Shown here: one piece after another, positions 30,799 to 38,367 of the stretch | Layout of the letters: each line of letters begins with the position of its first letter | How positions within the stretch are numbered: the first letter of the stretch is position 1 | From: VAZQ01 sp963725065 | Lineage (GTDB): Bacteria > Pseudomonadota > Alphaproteobacteria > Rhizobiales > Xanthobacteraceae | NCBI GenBank assembly: GCA_963725065.1 | Contig: CAVRXD010000004.1 | Location: 11,256 to 75,255 of the forward strand | Length of the DNA stretch: 64,000 nt | Direction of reading: 5' to 3' | Translations under genes and position numbers: made by a program | The notes under the pieces: model-generated | Told to the model about the DNA's origin: nothing | What the model saw: only the letters and a program-made list of their open reading frames with translations | The model's database searches: none

Positions 30799-30909
30799 TT
30801 GTTAATAACAACGAAATAACAAGGGGACTTCTGCACAAAGGCCCATTTTGCGGGGCTTTGGCGCGATCGGCCGGCGCAGATAACAATGGATAACAATGCA
30901 GAACAATGA
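30799..30909. other. Cluster of TAACAA motifs in the kdsD-tetR gap
   Basis: The 453-bp gap 30765-31217 contains a perfect palindrome TTGTTA-A-TAACAA (30799-30811), another ATAACAA at 30816, and three consecutive ten-base units TAACAATGGA, TAACAATGCA, GAACAATGAA (30881-30910). The spacing of one helical turn suggests protein binding, but no function is known. I see no convincing gene in this gap. Confidence 0.35.
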
Positions 30910-31153
30910 AACCGCAGCATTGATGCGGTTTCTGCGGCACGCGGTTCGGACGTCATCCGATGCGCCTCGGTCAGAGCTGAAGGTGCTGGCGGCGATGATG
31001 CCAGGGTCACGCGTCGCTGCCGCGCGCGCAGAGCGAGCATGGCAATTCCTATCCGAGATTCGTTACGTAGTCAATATCGACTACGTTAAGCGGTCATAAT
31101 TCCCCAGGCTGCCATCCGCCGGGCGAGGGCGAAGACGCGCCTTGACATCCGTT

Positions 31154-31176
31154 GAAATATATTCAATGAATATTTC
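31154..31176. promoter_or_regulatory. Palindromic operator candidate upstream of the TetR gene
   Basis: GAAATATATTCAATGAATATTTC contains a perfect core TATTCA-A-TGAATA (31160-31172) with partly symmetrical GAAAT/TTTC flanks. A TTGACA hexamer lies at 31142-31147, so the palindrome would overlap the promoter spacer/-10 zone. It sits 42 bases before the tetR start, as expected for an autoregulatory operator. Confidence 0.6.
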
Positions 31177-31217
31177 TCATCGAATATAGACGCGGGCAAA
31201 ACGCCCCCCGAGGCTTC

Positions 31218-31806
31218 ATGTCACCCAGGCGCTACCGGCTGGAACGGCGGGCGGAAACGGCCGCAGAGACGCGCCGGCGGCTGGTCGACGCCACCTTCGC
31301 GCTGCATGTCGAGCAGGGCATCTCCGCCACCACCATGACCGACATCGCCGCGCGCGCCGGCGTCAGCGTCGGCACCGTCTACCATCACTTTCCGACCTAC
31401 CAGGACGCGGTCGCCGCCTGCACGCGGCACGTGGACGAAAGCCTGCCGCTGCCGACCGCCGACATCTTCACCGGAGTGACGTCGATGCACGCACGCGTGC
31501 GCCGGCTGGTCGCAGGAAATCTTCCGCTTCTACCAGCGGCTGCCGGGCTACGAGCGGGTGCGCTGCGAGCGCTGGGGCATGCCGCCGCTCGAGGCCTATG
31601 CCGCGCGCGAGGAGGACAACCGCCTGGCGCTGACGCGGGAGGCCTTGCGGCCGTTCCGGATCGGCGCGCGGCTGCCGCGGGTGTGCGCCGCCCTCCTCGA
31701 CGTCGCCGTCTATGGCGCGCTCACGCGCGCGGGCATGACGCCGGGTGAGGCCGCCGATGAAGTCTCCGCCGTCATCCTGGCGCGGCTGGCGACGCCGGCG
31801 CCCTGA
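31218..31806 (+). pseudogene. TetR/AcrR family transcriptional regulator, frameshifted near 31515
   Basis: The N-terminal helix-turn-helix is intact: TRRRLVDATFALHVEQGISATTMTDIAARAGVSVGTVYHHF (residues ~16-57). The ligand-binding half continues in the next frame as EIFRFYQRLPGYERVRCERWGMPPLEAYAAREEDNRLAL to the stop at 31806. One extra G in GCAGGAAATC around 31513-31522 explains the shift. Restored length is about 195 residues, normal for TetR. It stands 78 bp upstream of the MBL-fold hydrolase and behind a palindrome, so it probably regulates itself and that gene. As read, the effector domain is lost. Confidence 0.8.
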
Positions 31807-31884
31807 GCCGCGCCGCGGCCGCGACGGCACGACATCCAGACCACGAAATCCAGATCACGAAATCCAAGCGGAGGGAGATGAGCG

Positions 31885-32625
31885 ATGCAGACCAGGATCG
31901 ACGAGATTGCCGCCGGCATCTATCGGCTGTCCGTGTACGTGCCCGACATCGCGCCGCCGGTCGGCTTCACCTTCAATCATTTTCTCGTCCGCGCCGACGA
32001 GCCGATGCTGTTCCATTGCGGGCTGCGCGCCATGTTCCCGACGCTGTCCGAAGCGGTCGGCCGGCTCATCCCGATCGAGGACCTGCGCTGGATCGGCTTC
32101 GGTCACGTCGAGGCCGACGAATGCGGCGCGATGAACGAGTGGCTCGGCGTTGCGCCGCGCGCGCAGGTCGTGCACGGCGCGACCGCGTGCATGGTTTCGG
32201 TCAACGACCTCGCCGACCGCGCGCCGCGCACGCTGACCGACGGCGAGGTGCTCGATCTCGGCGGCAGGCGCGTGCGCTACATCGACACGCCGCACGTGCC
32301 GCACGGCTGGGAGGCCGGCGTGCTGTTCGAGGAGACGACCTCGACCCTGCTGTGCGGCGACCTGTTCACCCATCTCGGCAACGGCGCGGCCGTCACCGAC
32401 AAGGATATCGTGGGGCCGGCGGTGGAGGCGGAACGGCTGTTTCACTACACCAGCCTCGGGCCATCGACCGCGCCCAACATCCGCAAGCTCGCCGCGCTCA
32501 ATCCGCGCACGCTGGCGGTGATGCATGGCGCCTCGTATCACGGCAACGCCGGCCGCGCGCTGCATGCCCTTGCCGATCACTATGACGCCGAGCTCAGCGC
32601 CGCGATGCTGGCGCGCGCCGCGTGA
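31885..32625 (+). CDS. MBL-fold metallo-hydrolase (ODP / flavodiiron-like di-iron domain)
   Basis: A 246-residue stand-alone metallo-beta-lactamase-fold protein. In place of the HxHxDH of hydrolases it has GFGHVEADECGAMNEWL (residues ~71-88), close to the H-x-E-x-D motif of flavodiiron and ODP proteins. Further ligands lie in DTPHVPHGWEAG, LLCGDLFTHLG and the late VMHGASYHG. This points to a di-iron oxygen- or NO-related or sensing role rather than a hydrolase. It follows the TetR gene and is probably controlled by it. Function beyond the fold is unassigned. Confidence 0.8.
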   Translation: MQTRIDEIAAGIYRLSVYVPDIAPPVGFTFNHFLVRADEPMLFHCGLRAMFPTLSEAVGRLIPIEDLRWIGFGHVEADECGAMNEWLGVAPRAQVVHGATACMVSVNDLADRAPRTLTDGEVLDLGGRRVRYIDTPHVPHGWEAGVLFEETTSTLLCGDLFTHLGNGAAVTDKDIVGPAVEAERLFHYTSLGPSTAPNIRKLAALNPRTLAVMHGASYHGNAGRALHALADHYDAELSAAMLARAA

Positions 32626-32682
32626 GGGTTGGAGCACGTGTTGTCGGGATGAATCAGTTCGGGAGGTTTCAGTCGAGCAGCA

Positions 32683-32815
32683 AAGGCGGTGTGCTCCCCT
32701 CCCCCTTGTGGGGAGGGGTTGGGGGTGGGGGTGGCAGTTGGCGGACGCACCTCGTGAAACAACTACTACCCCCCTCCCCAGCCCTCCCCCACAAGGGGGG
32801 AGGGAGCAGACCGAG
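32683..32815. repeat. C/G-rich palindromic intergenic repeat, copy B
   Basis: Nearly the same sequence as the element at 29.42 kb: the same arms, a centre reading GGCGGACGCACCTCGTGAAACAA, and the same 'GCAAAGGCGGTGTG' / 'GCAGACCG' flanks. It fills most of the 267-bp gap between the MBL-fold gene and hemH. Its stem could act as a transcription barrier between these convergent genes. Confidence 0.8.
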
Positions 32816-32892
32816 TCTGCCGCACGAACTGTTCGATTTCATCGGAGCGCACTCTCTGCCGGGCGCGAGGCTCTACGCGCAGCCCGCAGACT

Positions 32893-33954
32893 CTAAACCC
32901 AGCCCTCGAGCTCGCGCTCGGTCAGCTGGCGGATCACCTGCATGCCCGGCGCGCTGTCGTTGAGGCAGGGGATGGCCGCGAAATGCTCGCCGCCATTGTG
33001 CTTGAAGATCTCCGCGTTCTCGAACGCGATCTCCTCCAGCGTTTCCAGGCAGTCGGCCGAGAAGCCCGGCGTGACCACGGCCATGCTCTTCACGCCCTCC
33101 TTGGCGAGCCGCTCGACGGTGCGGTCGGTCGCGGGCTCGAGCCATTGCGCGCGGCCGAAGCGCGACTGGAACGTCAGCAGGAATTTCGTTTCGTCGAGCC
33201 CGAGCGCGACGCGCAGCAGCCGCATGGTCTCGCAGCATTGCGTGTAATAGGGGTCGCCCTTGTCGACATAGGCCTTCGGTATGCCGTGGAAGGACGCGAG
33301 AATGACGTCAGGCTTGAAATCGAGCCGCGCGATCTCGGCATTGGTGGTGGAGGCCAGCGCCGCGATATAGGCGGGGTCGTCGTAATAGGGCGCGGCGATG
33401 CGCAGCGCCGGCTGGAAGCGCATGGTCTTGAGCACGCGAAACACCTCGTCGCCCACCGTCGCGGTGGTGGCGGCGCAGTACTGCGGATAGAGCGGGACGA
33501 CGAGGATGCGGTCGCAGCCGCGCGCCACCAGATCGGCGAGCCGCGACGCGATCGAGGGATTGCCGTAGCGCATCGCCCAGTCGACCAGGAGCCGCGGCCC
33601 GCGCGGCGCCAGCGCGGCGGCGAGCTTCTCGGCCTGCGCGCGGGTGATGGTCTTGAGCGGGGATTCGTTCTTGTCCTGGTTCCAGATCTTGGCGTAGTCG
33701 CGCGCCTTGCGCCGCGGGCGGATGCGCAGGATGACGCCGTTGAGCGCGAGCTGCCACACCAGGCCCTGGTTCTCGATCACGCGCGGATCGGAGAGGAACT
33801 CCTTGAGATAGCGGCGCACCGATGCGGCATCGGCGCCGTCGGGGGTGCCGAGATTGACCAGCAGCACGCCGACCTTGCCGCCCACGGCGGGTACGGGCCC
33901 GGGCGCATAGACCGGAACGGCTGATGCGGCTGCGATCGGCGCGGCTTCGTTCAT
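32893..33954 (-). CDS. hemH: Ferrochelatase
   Basis: A 353-residue protein; the N-terminal Ala/Pro-rich ~25 residues precede the fold. Family blocks are VGVLLVNLGTPDGADAASVRRYL, VPLYPQYCAATTATVGDEV, the catalytic-histidine loop ILASFHGIPKAYVDKGDPY, TFQSRFGRAQWLEPATD and the acidic VVTPGFSADCLETLEEI. It inserts Fe2+ into protoporphyrin IX, the last step of protoheme synthesis, at the cytoplasmic face of the membrane. It is monocistronic. Confidence 0.95.
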   Translation of the reverse strand: MNEAAPIAAASAVPVYAPGPVPAVGGKVGVLLVNLGTPDGADAASVRRYLKEFLSDPRVIENQGLVWQLALNGVILRIRPRRKARDYAKIWNQDKNESPLKTITRAQAEKLAAALAPRGPRLLVDWAMRYGNPSIASRLADLVARGCDRILVVPLYPQYCAATTATVGDEVFRVLKTMRFQPALRIAAPYYDDPAYIAALASTTNAEIARLDFKPDVILASFHGIPKAYVDKGDPYYTQCCETMRLLRVALGLDETKFLLTFQSRFGRAQWLEPATDRTVERLAKEGVKSMAVVTPGFSADCLETLEEIAFENAEIFKHNGGEHFAAIPCLNDSAPGMQVIRQLTERELEGWV

Positions 33955-34099
33955 CGCCCTAACATAGGCAATGGCGGCGGCGGTTGCACGCGTCGTCGGG
34001 CCTCATTTGATTGCGCGCTCGCGCGGGCCACAAACGCGTTTGCTGGAAGCGGGCAAGCCCGCTGCCGGCCGTTCCAGGCGCTCCGGAATTTCAGGCGAG

Positions 34100-34504
34100 C
34101 TAATAAACGAGACGGCGCAGGGGCAACGCTGCTCTGGAATTAAATTCTGCAAGCGTCAGATACCCCTGCTTCTTGGTGTCTGCAGCCTTAAACCGTTGTT
34201 CCACAATTGCCAGGTATTCGTCTTTGCTCAGGGTGCCGTCTTTATCAGGGTCGGCAGCCGCGAAGTCTTTACGACTCAGTCGCAACCGACCCACTTCCCT
34301 TCTGGTCAGCGTGCCGGTGCGATTGCGATCCAGTGCGTCAAACTTGGCCGCCGCCGCTTTCTTGATCTCGTCAAGATCAAGCTTGCCGTCGCCATTACTG
34401 TCGATCGCCTGGAAAGAGGCACCTCTGGCGGCGAGGGCCGGCTGGCTGAAGCCGAGCAGCACGGTCGTGGCAACATATCCAATTGCGGCGCGCCTTGATA
34501 GCAT
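34100..34504 (-). CDS. Exported EF-hand (calmodulin-like) calcium-binding protein
   Basis: A 134-residue protein beginning MLSRRAAIGYVATTVLLGFSQPALAARG, a Tat/Sec-type signal peptide. Four EF-hand loops follow: DSNGDGKLDLDE, DRNRTGTLTRRE, DPDKDGTLSKDE and the degenerate DTKKQGYLTLAE. Loops 1 and 3 have the full Asp/Asn-Asp-Gly-Glu ligand set, loops 2 and 4 are weaker. Such proteins are common periplasmic calcium binders in rhizobia. It is divergent from the isochorismatase-fold gene. Confidence 0.85.
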   Translation of the reverse strand: MLSRRAAIGYVATTVLLGFSQPALAARGASFQAIDSNGDGKLDLDEIKKAAAAKFDALDRNRTGTLTRREVGRLRLSRKDFAAADPDKDGTLSKDEYLAIVEQRFKAADTKKQGYLTLAEFNSRAALPLRRLVY

Positions 34505-34576
34505 ACGTTCAACTCCCAAATCAGTCGGCACACGGAGGACGGCGAACTTGATCAACAGTAGGCCGAGAGGTTTCCC

Positions 34577-35155
34577 ATGAGCAAGTCTCTGCTGACACTC
34601 CAAATGCCGTCACCACCGGACCCGGTCCCGGTCGTCCTCAACCCTGCGACAACGGCATTGCTCATATTCGACGTGATCGATCACATTTGCGCGCATCGAC
34701 CAAACTGTAAGGAGCAGATGGTGCCAGCGATCGCTGCACTGCTGGCGCAGGCACGGAAAGTCGGCGCTACCATCGTGTACGGGACTCGCGCGGCAAACAT
34801 GTCAACATGGTTGCCCGAGGTTTCGCCCGCGCCCGGCGACATCAAGATTGAAAATCATGCCCAGGACAGATTCTACAATACCGATCTCGACCAAGCGCTG
34901 AAGGCCAAAGGCATTACAACTCTCATTCTGACTGGCTGGAAGGTCAGCGGCTCGGTCACCTATACGTCGGTCGGAGCGACGCTGAGAGGCTACACCGTCG
35001 TTGTTCCCATCGACGCGACTTTGGACGCAACGGAGTACGAAATCGTTATCGGGCAGTTCCAGATTCTCAATCAGAACAGCTCGAATGCTGCAAACGAGCC
35101 TTTAAAGAATAGAGCCTCAACCCTTAGCCGCACCGATTTGATCATCTTCAAATAG
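34577..35155 (+). CDS. Isochorismatase-fold protein lacking the catalytic cysteine
   Basis: A 192-residue cysteine-hydrolase-superfamily protein. ALLIFDVIDHI holds the conserved Asp, and AKGITTLILTGWKVSGSVTYTSVGATLRGYTVVVPIDA is the region that normally carries the nucleophile. In active members this reads T-x-x-C-V-x-x-T; here the Cys position is Ser (VSGSVTYT). The usual Lys before the mid-protein Phe (KxRxSAF) aligns with Asn in ENHAQDRFYN. With two of three catalytic residues missing it may be a non-enzymatic or altered-chemistry member. The tail is unusually Asn-rich. Its codons are less GC-biased than the neighbours, suggesting transfer. Confidence 0.75.
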   Translation: MSKSLLTLQMPSPPDPVPVVLNPATTALLIFDVIDHICAHRPNCKEQMVPAIAALLAQARKVGATIVYGTRAANMSTWLPEVSPAPGDIKIENHAQDRFYNTDLDQALKAKGITTLILTGWKVSGSVTYTSVGATLRGYTVVVPIDATLDATEYEIVIGQFQILNQNSSNAANEPLKNRASTLSRTDLIIFK

Positions 35156-35219
35156 CGGCGTCGGCGATTCTTTTTGCACGTGTCCATGGTCTTGTCGGGG
35201 CCGAAGCGGCGTTGCCGCC

Positions 35220-35429
35220 GAGACCCCGTCGCCGCACACCGACTACGGCATCAAGGGCGTCGGCGAAGGCGGCGCCATCCCGCCGCCGGCCGCCATCTTC
35301 AATGCGGTGAACGATGCCCTGCGTGGACTTGGCGTCGAATTCAACGAGACGCCGCTGACGCCGCCCAAGCTGGTGCTTGCGCTGTCTGAGGCCGAGGCGC
35401 GCAAGGGTGGGCCAGGCACCGACGCATAG
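35220..35429 (+). pseudogene. C-terminal remnant of a xanthine dehydrogenase / CoxL-type molybdopterin subunit
   Basis: About 69 codons in one frame read ETPSPHTDYGIKGVGEGG, then IPPPAAIFNAVNDALRGLGV and LTPPKLVLAL before the stop at 35427-35429. This is the signature end of the large molybdenum hydroxylase subunit (GxGEGG loop with the active-site Glu, and the closing LPLTPxRVL motif). The preceding ~700 residues are absent: sequence upstream of 35200 is the end of the isochorismatase-fold gene. It is a deletion remnant. Confidence 0.75.
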
Positions 35430-35492
35430 ACGGGGACGGCGCTGGCCGCTGAGATCGGATCGTTGAGTCTTCGGGCGAGCCACATACTCGCT

Positions 35493-35745
35493 GTGCTCCC
35501 CTCCCCCTTGTGGGGAGGGGTTGGGGTGGGGGTCGTCGTTATTGCGCTAAGAATGTCCTCGCACACTTCGTCGATATTCGACGGGACGTCGTTACTCTCG
35601 ATAGCGAAGCACGCGCTCGTGATTCGCTTCAATTGCGCTTCGCCCTAGTGGTAGCTCGTCACGAGCGGACATCTCATCGTGTCCTTACTGCGACCCCCAC
35701 CCCTAGCCCCTCCCCACAAGGGGGAGGGGAACAGACCGAGTTCGC
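35493..35745. repeat. C/G-rich palindromic intergenic repeat, copy C, with enlarged centre
   Basis: The arms match the copies at 29.42 and 32.68 kb (CTCCCCTCCCCCTTGTGGGG at 35497-35516; CCCCTCCCCACAAGGGGGAG from about 35707). Here the centre between the arms is about 160 bp instead of ~35. That centre (GTCGTCGTTATTGCGCTAAG ... CGTGTCCTTACTGCGAC) is unrelated to the other copies. No gene is visible in it. The outer flank GAACAGACCGAG is retained. Confidence 0.75.
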
Positions 35746-35775
35746 CGCTAGAGTTGATGGCCGTACCGCAACTCC

Positions 35776-36495
35776 TCAGGCGTCGACGATCGGCGTGAAG
35801 CCGCCGTAGATCATGCGCTTGCCGTCGAACGGCATGTTGGCGTGGTCCGGCTTCATCCGCCCGTCCTGCATGATCTTCGGCCAGGCCGCGTCGCGCGCCT
35901 GCTTCGACGGCCATTCGATCCAGGAGTAGACGATCTTCTCGTCGCCCGTGGCCTTCACCGCGCCCTTGAAGTCGGTGACCTTGCCGTCGGGCACGTCGTC
36001 GCCCCACGCTTCGACCACCCGCGTGGCGCCGTATTCCTTGAACACCGCCGCGGCCTTGGCGGCCATGGCGCGGTAGGCATCCTTGTTGGCGGCCGGAACC
36101 GGCACCAGGTAGCCATCGGCATAGCCCATCTTGCCGCCGGCGCCCTCTTCGACGATGGGCGCGAAACCGCCGAAGATCATGCGCTGGCCGTCGAACGGCA
36201 TGTTCACGCCCATCTGCTTCATGCGCGGATCGCTCATCATCTTCTCGTTGGCCGCGTCGCGCGCCGCCTTGTCGGGATATTCGAACCAGGAGAACACGAC
36301 GACTTCATCCGGCTTGGCCTTCACCGCGCCCTTGAAGTCGGTGAGCTTGCCGTCGGGCACGTCGTCGCCCCAGGCCTCGACCATGCGGGTTGCGCCGAAC
36401 TCCTTGAACATCGGCGCGGCGTCGGCGGCGTGCTTGCGAAAGGTTTCCTTGTTCGCGGCCGGAACCGCGACGACAAATCCTTCGACATAGCTCAT
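35776..36495 (-). CDS. Tandem-duplicated DUF1428 protein
   Basis: A 239-residue protein made of two DUF1428 domains (residues ~1-118 and ~125-239). Each half starts with Y-x-x-G-(F/Y)-(V/L)-V-x-VPAANK and has FKE(F/Y)GATR(M/V)VEAWGDDVPDG near its middle and MPFDG(Q/K)RMI(F/Y)GGF near its end. DUF1428 proteins are normally single-domain, ~120 residues, with a dimeric alpha/beta-barrel fold, so this is a fused dimer produced by gene duplication. The halves differ enough to be an old event. The start MSYVEGF is behind a good GAGGAGAG ribosome-binding site. Function unknown. Confidence 0.85.
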   Translation of the reverse strand: MSYVEGFVVAVPAANKETFRKHAADAAPMFKEFGATRMVEAWGDDVPDGKLTDFKGAVKAKPDEVVVFSWFEYPDKAARDAANEKMMSDPRMKQMGVNMPFDGQRMIFGGFAPIVEEGAGGKMGYADGYLVPVPAANKDAYRAMAAKAAAVFKEYGATRVVEAWGDDVPDGKVTDFKGAVKATGDEKIVYSWIEWPSKQARDAAWPKIMQDGRMKPDHANMPFDGKRMIYGGFTPIVDA

Positions 36496-36688
36496 GGCTT
36501 CTCTCCTCGTTGGGTTGATGATGATTGGATTCGGCAGCGGCCAAAATTCGGGCCGTGCGTTCACTTCAGGCGCGGCACGTGGTCGCTGATGTTTCGTTAT
36601 GTCTTATTCGATTAAGTCTTGTTCGTTGTTCCCTTATTCGCTGAAGTCTTGCGGGTAGTCGCATTCGGCGGCCGCTCACGGCGCCAGG

Positions 36689-37146
36689 TCAAGGCGTCAA
36701 GTCGACCGCCGCTTTGAACGAGCCGTCCATGTAGAACGGCACCGACGTGTGCTCGTGTGTGACTTTCCAGGCGCCGCCGATCTTGCGAAAGCACAGCGTC
36801 AGGCGAATCCACACGTTGGTTTCGCTGCCGTCCGTGCGCTTGCCATGGATGCGATTGAAACCGTGGGCGAAGGCGATGTCGCCGCCGGTCTCGATCTTCA
36901 GGTCGCGCAGCTCGCTTCCGACCGGCCCGCTGAATGTTGCGAACCAGCCTTGAGATTGTCGCGAATGGTCTTGCGCCCGCCATGCTGCAGCGGCGGCGCG
37001 AGGTCGAAGTTGCGCACGTCGTCGGCGTAGTCGGCGACCGCCGCGTCGGCGTCGCGGGCGTGCACGGCTTTGGTCCACGCATGGATCATGCGCTCGAGCT
37101 CGTCGGCGTCGCCGCCTTTGGACTTGCGGGCCGTTGCGTTGGTCAT
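36689..37146 (-). pseudogene. SnoaL-like / nuclear transport factor 2 family protein, frameshifted near 36955
   Basis: The N-terminal ~60 residues (DADELERMIHAWTKAVHARDADAAVADYADDV) and the C-terminal half (WFATFSGPVGSELRDLKIETG ... WKVTHEHTSVPFYMDGSF) are in different frames. Loss of one G in the codon pair encoding K-G just before WFATF explains this. Restored, it is a ~150-residue ketosteroid-isomerase-fold protein of the type annotated as SnoaL-like or DUF4440-like. It precedes the AHSA1 and ArsR genes in the opposite order of transcription, all on the minus strand. Confidence 0.75.
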
Positions 37147-37206
37147 CACGGATCTCCTTGTTTGGAAGCGCCCCCGCTCCCAATCGTTCTGTCGCCGCGA
37201 CAGATG

Positions 37207-37698
37207 TCAGCCGAAATAGCGTTCGAGCCGGTCGAGCGTTCCGGTCCATCCGCGTTCGTGTCCGTCGCGCGCGGCCTGGTCGAAGAACTGCTCGTGCGTC
37301 AGCGTCAGCACCGTCGCCGCGCCGTCCGGCCGCAGCGCGACGGTCACGAGCGACTCGCGCTCCGGCGTCGAGCGCCACGCCCAGGTGAACACCAGCCGCT
37401 GGTCCGGCGTCACCTCGCGGTAGACGCCGCCGACCTCATGCTGCTCGCCGTTCTCGGTGCTGAAAGCGAACGCGGAAGCGGCCGCCGACCTTGACGTCAA
37501 GCTCGGCGCTGGCCGATCCGGCGACGGTGTCGGCCGGTCCGAACCACTGCGCTAGCTTTTCCGGGTCGGTCCAGGCCGCGAAGATTTTCGCCGGCGGCGC
37601 ATTGATACGACGTTTGAGGGTGAGGCTGGGCTTTTCGAGCGGGCTTGGGATTTGGGCTGGGCAGATTTGGGTTGAGCAGATTTGGGTTGGGCAGACAT
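37207..37698 (-). pseudogene. AHSA1 / SRPBCC-domain protein, frameshifted
   Basis: The domain is recognisable in two frames. One reads SLTLKRRINAPPAKIFAAWTDPEKLAQWFGPAD; the other reads AFSTENGEQHEVGGVYREVTP through FTWAWRSTPE to GHERGWTGTLDRLERYFG. The break is at about 37470. The best start, behind GAGGAGG, is the ATG at 37698 (MSAQPKSAQPK), whose frame differs from the first segment, implying a second shift in or after the 15-bp repeats. AHSA1 proteins bind hydrophobic ligands and are typically paired with an ArsR regulator, as here. Confidence 0.75.
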
Positions 37699-38027
37699 GC
37701 ATCCTCCTCAACGAACGCGGCAAGCCGATCGAGCTGGGTCGACCAGAAGCGCTGGTAGCGGTTCAGCCATTCCATGGCCTGCTCCATCGGAGCGGCGGAC
37801 AATCGGCACGCGACGGTGCGGCCGGTCTTGGCGCGGGTGATCAGGCCGGCATCGGACAGCACGTCGAGATGCTTCATGATGGCGGGCAGCGACACCGGAA
37901 ACGGCCGCGCCAGCTCGCTGACCGAGACGGTGTCATGCTCGCCCAGCCGCGCCAGCAGGGCCCGGCGGGTCGGATCGGCCAGGGCCGCGAAGGTGCGATC
38001 CAGCGGCGCTGTTTGATACTTAACCAT
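37497..38027 (-). CDS. ArsR family transcriptional regulator (SdpR/AHSA1-associated type)
   Basis: The winged-helix domain is complete in residues 1-108: MVKYQTAPLDRTFAALADPTRRALLARLG, VSELARPFPVSLPAIMKHLDVLSDAGLITRAKTGRTVACRLSA, and ending AFVEED. No metal-binding cysteines are seen, placing it with the ArsR proteins that pair with SRPBCC genes. As read the frame runs on for ~65 residues into the AHSA1 gene (PNPNLLNPN...), so the natural stop has probably been lost by the same indel activity. The ATG lies beside TTAACCATGTGGTAA, a small palindrome. Confidence 0.75.
   Translation of the reverse strand: MVKYQTAPLDRTFAALADPTRRALLARLGEHDTVSVSELARPFPVSLPAIMKHLDVLSDAGLITRAKTGRTVACRLSAAPMEQAMEWLNRYQRFWSTQLDRLAAFVEEDACLPNPNLLNPNLPSPNPKPARKAQPHPQTSYQCAAGENLRGLDRPGKASAVVRTGRHRRRIGQRRA
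37649..37693. repeat. Three tandem 15-bp repeats at the start of the AHSA1 gene
   Basis: GATTTGGGCTGGGCA, GATTTGGGTTGAGCA and GATTTGGGTTGGGCA are consecutive. In the AHSA1 start frame on the minus strand each unit encodes K-S-A-Q-P, so changes in copy number keep the frame. Confidence 0.85.
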
Positions 38028-38077
38028 GTGGTAAAGTATCGGATGCGGGATGCCTGTTGTCAAGTCCACACTCTCCG

Positions 38078-38246
38078 TCGTCATTCCGGGGCGACCGATC
38101 TCGGGTTTACCCGAGATCGGCATTCAAAATGCCCAAGTCGGCTAAAGCCGACTTGGGTGCGAAGTGAGGGCGCCCGGAATCCAGTAACCACCGCAGGCGA
38201 CTACTGGATTCCGGGCTCGCCGCTTCGCGGCGCCCCGGAATGACAG
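38078..38246. repeat. Palindromic intergenic repeat with GTCATTCCGG ends
   Basis: The element is bounded by CGTCATTCCGG and CCGGAATGACAG. It contains three nested stems: GATCTCGGGTTTACCCGAGATC, CCCAAGTCGGC/GCCGACTTGGG, and a CCGGAATCCAGTA / TACTGGATTCCGG pair. A related copy lies inverted at 58.88-59.00 kb. It fills most of the 340-bp gap between arsR and the 5'-nucleotidase gene. Confidence 0.8.
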
Positions 38247-38367
38247 CGGTGGATGTCGCGCGCCCGGAATGCCCGGGCACGACGGCGTTCGAAGTGACGG
38301 AACCTTTAGTTCAGCGTGAGCCGGAAATGCGCTAAGCAGCAGCCCGATCCAACCGGTCTGGCTCCCC

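Noticed and set aside
29424..35745. The C/G-rich repeats as a CRISPR array
   Set aside because: Only three copies, kilobases apart, each an inverted repeat with its own flanks; no regular spacing, no spacers and no cas genes.
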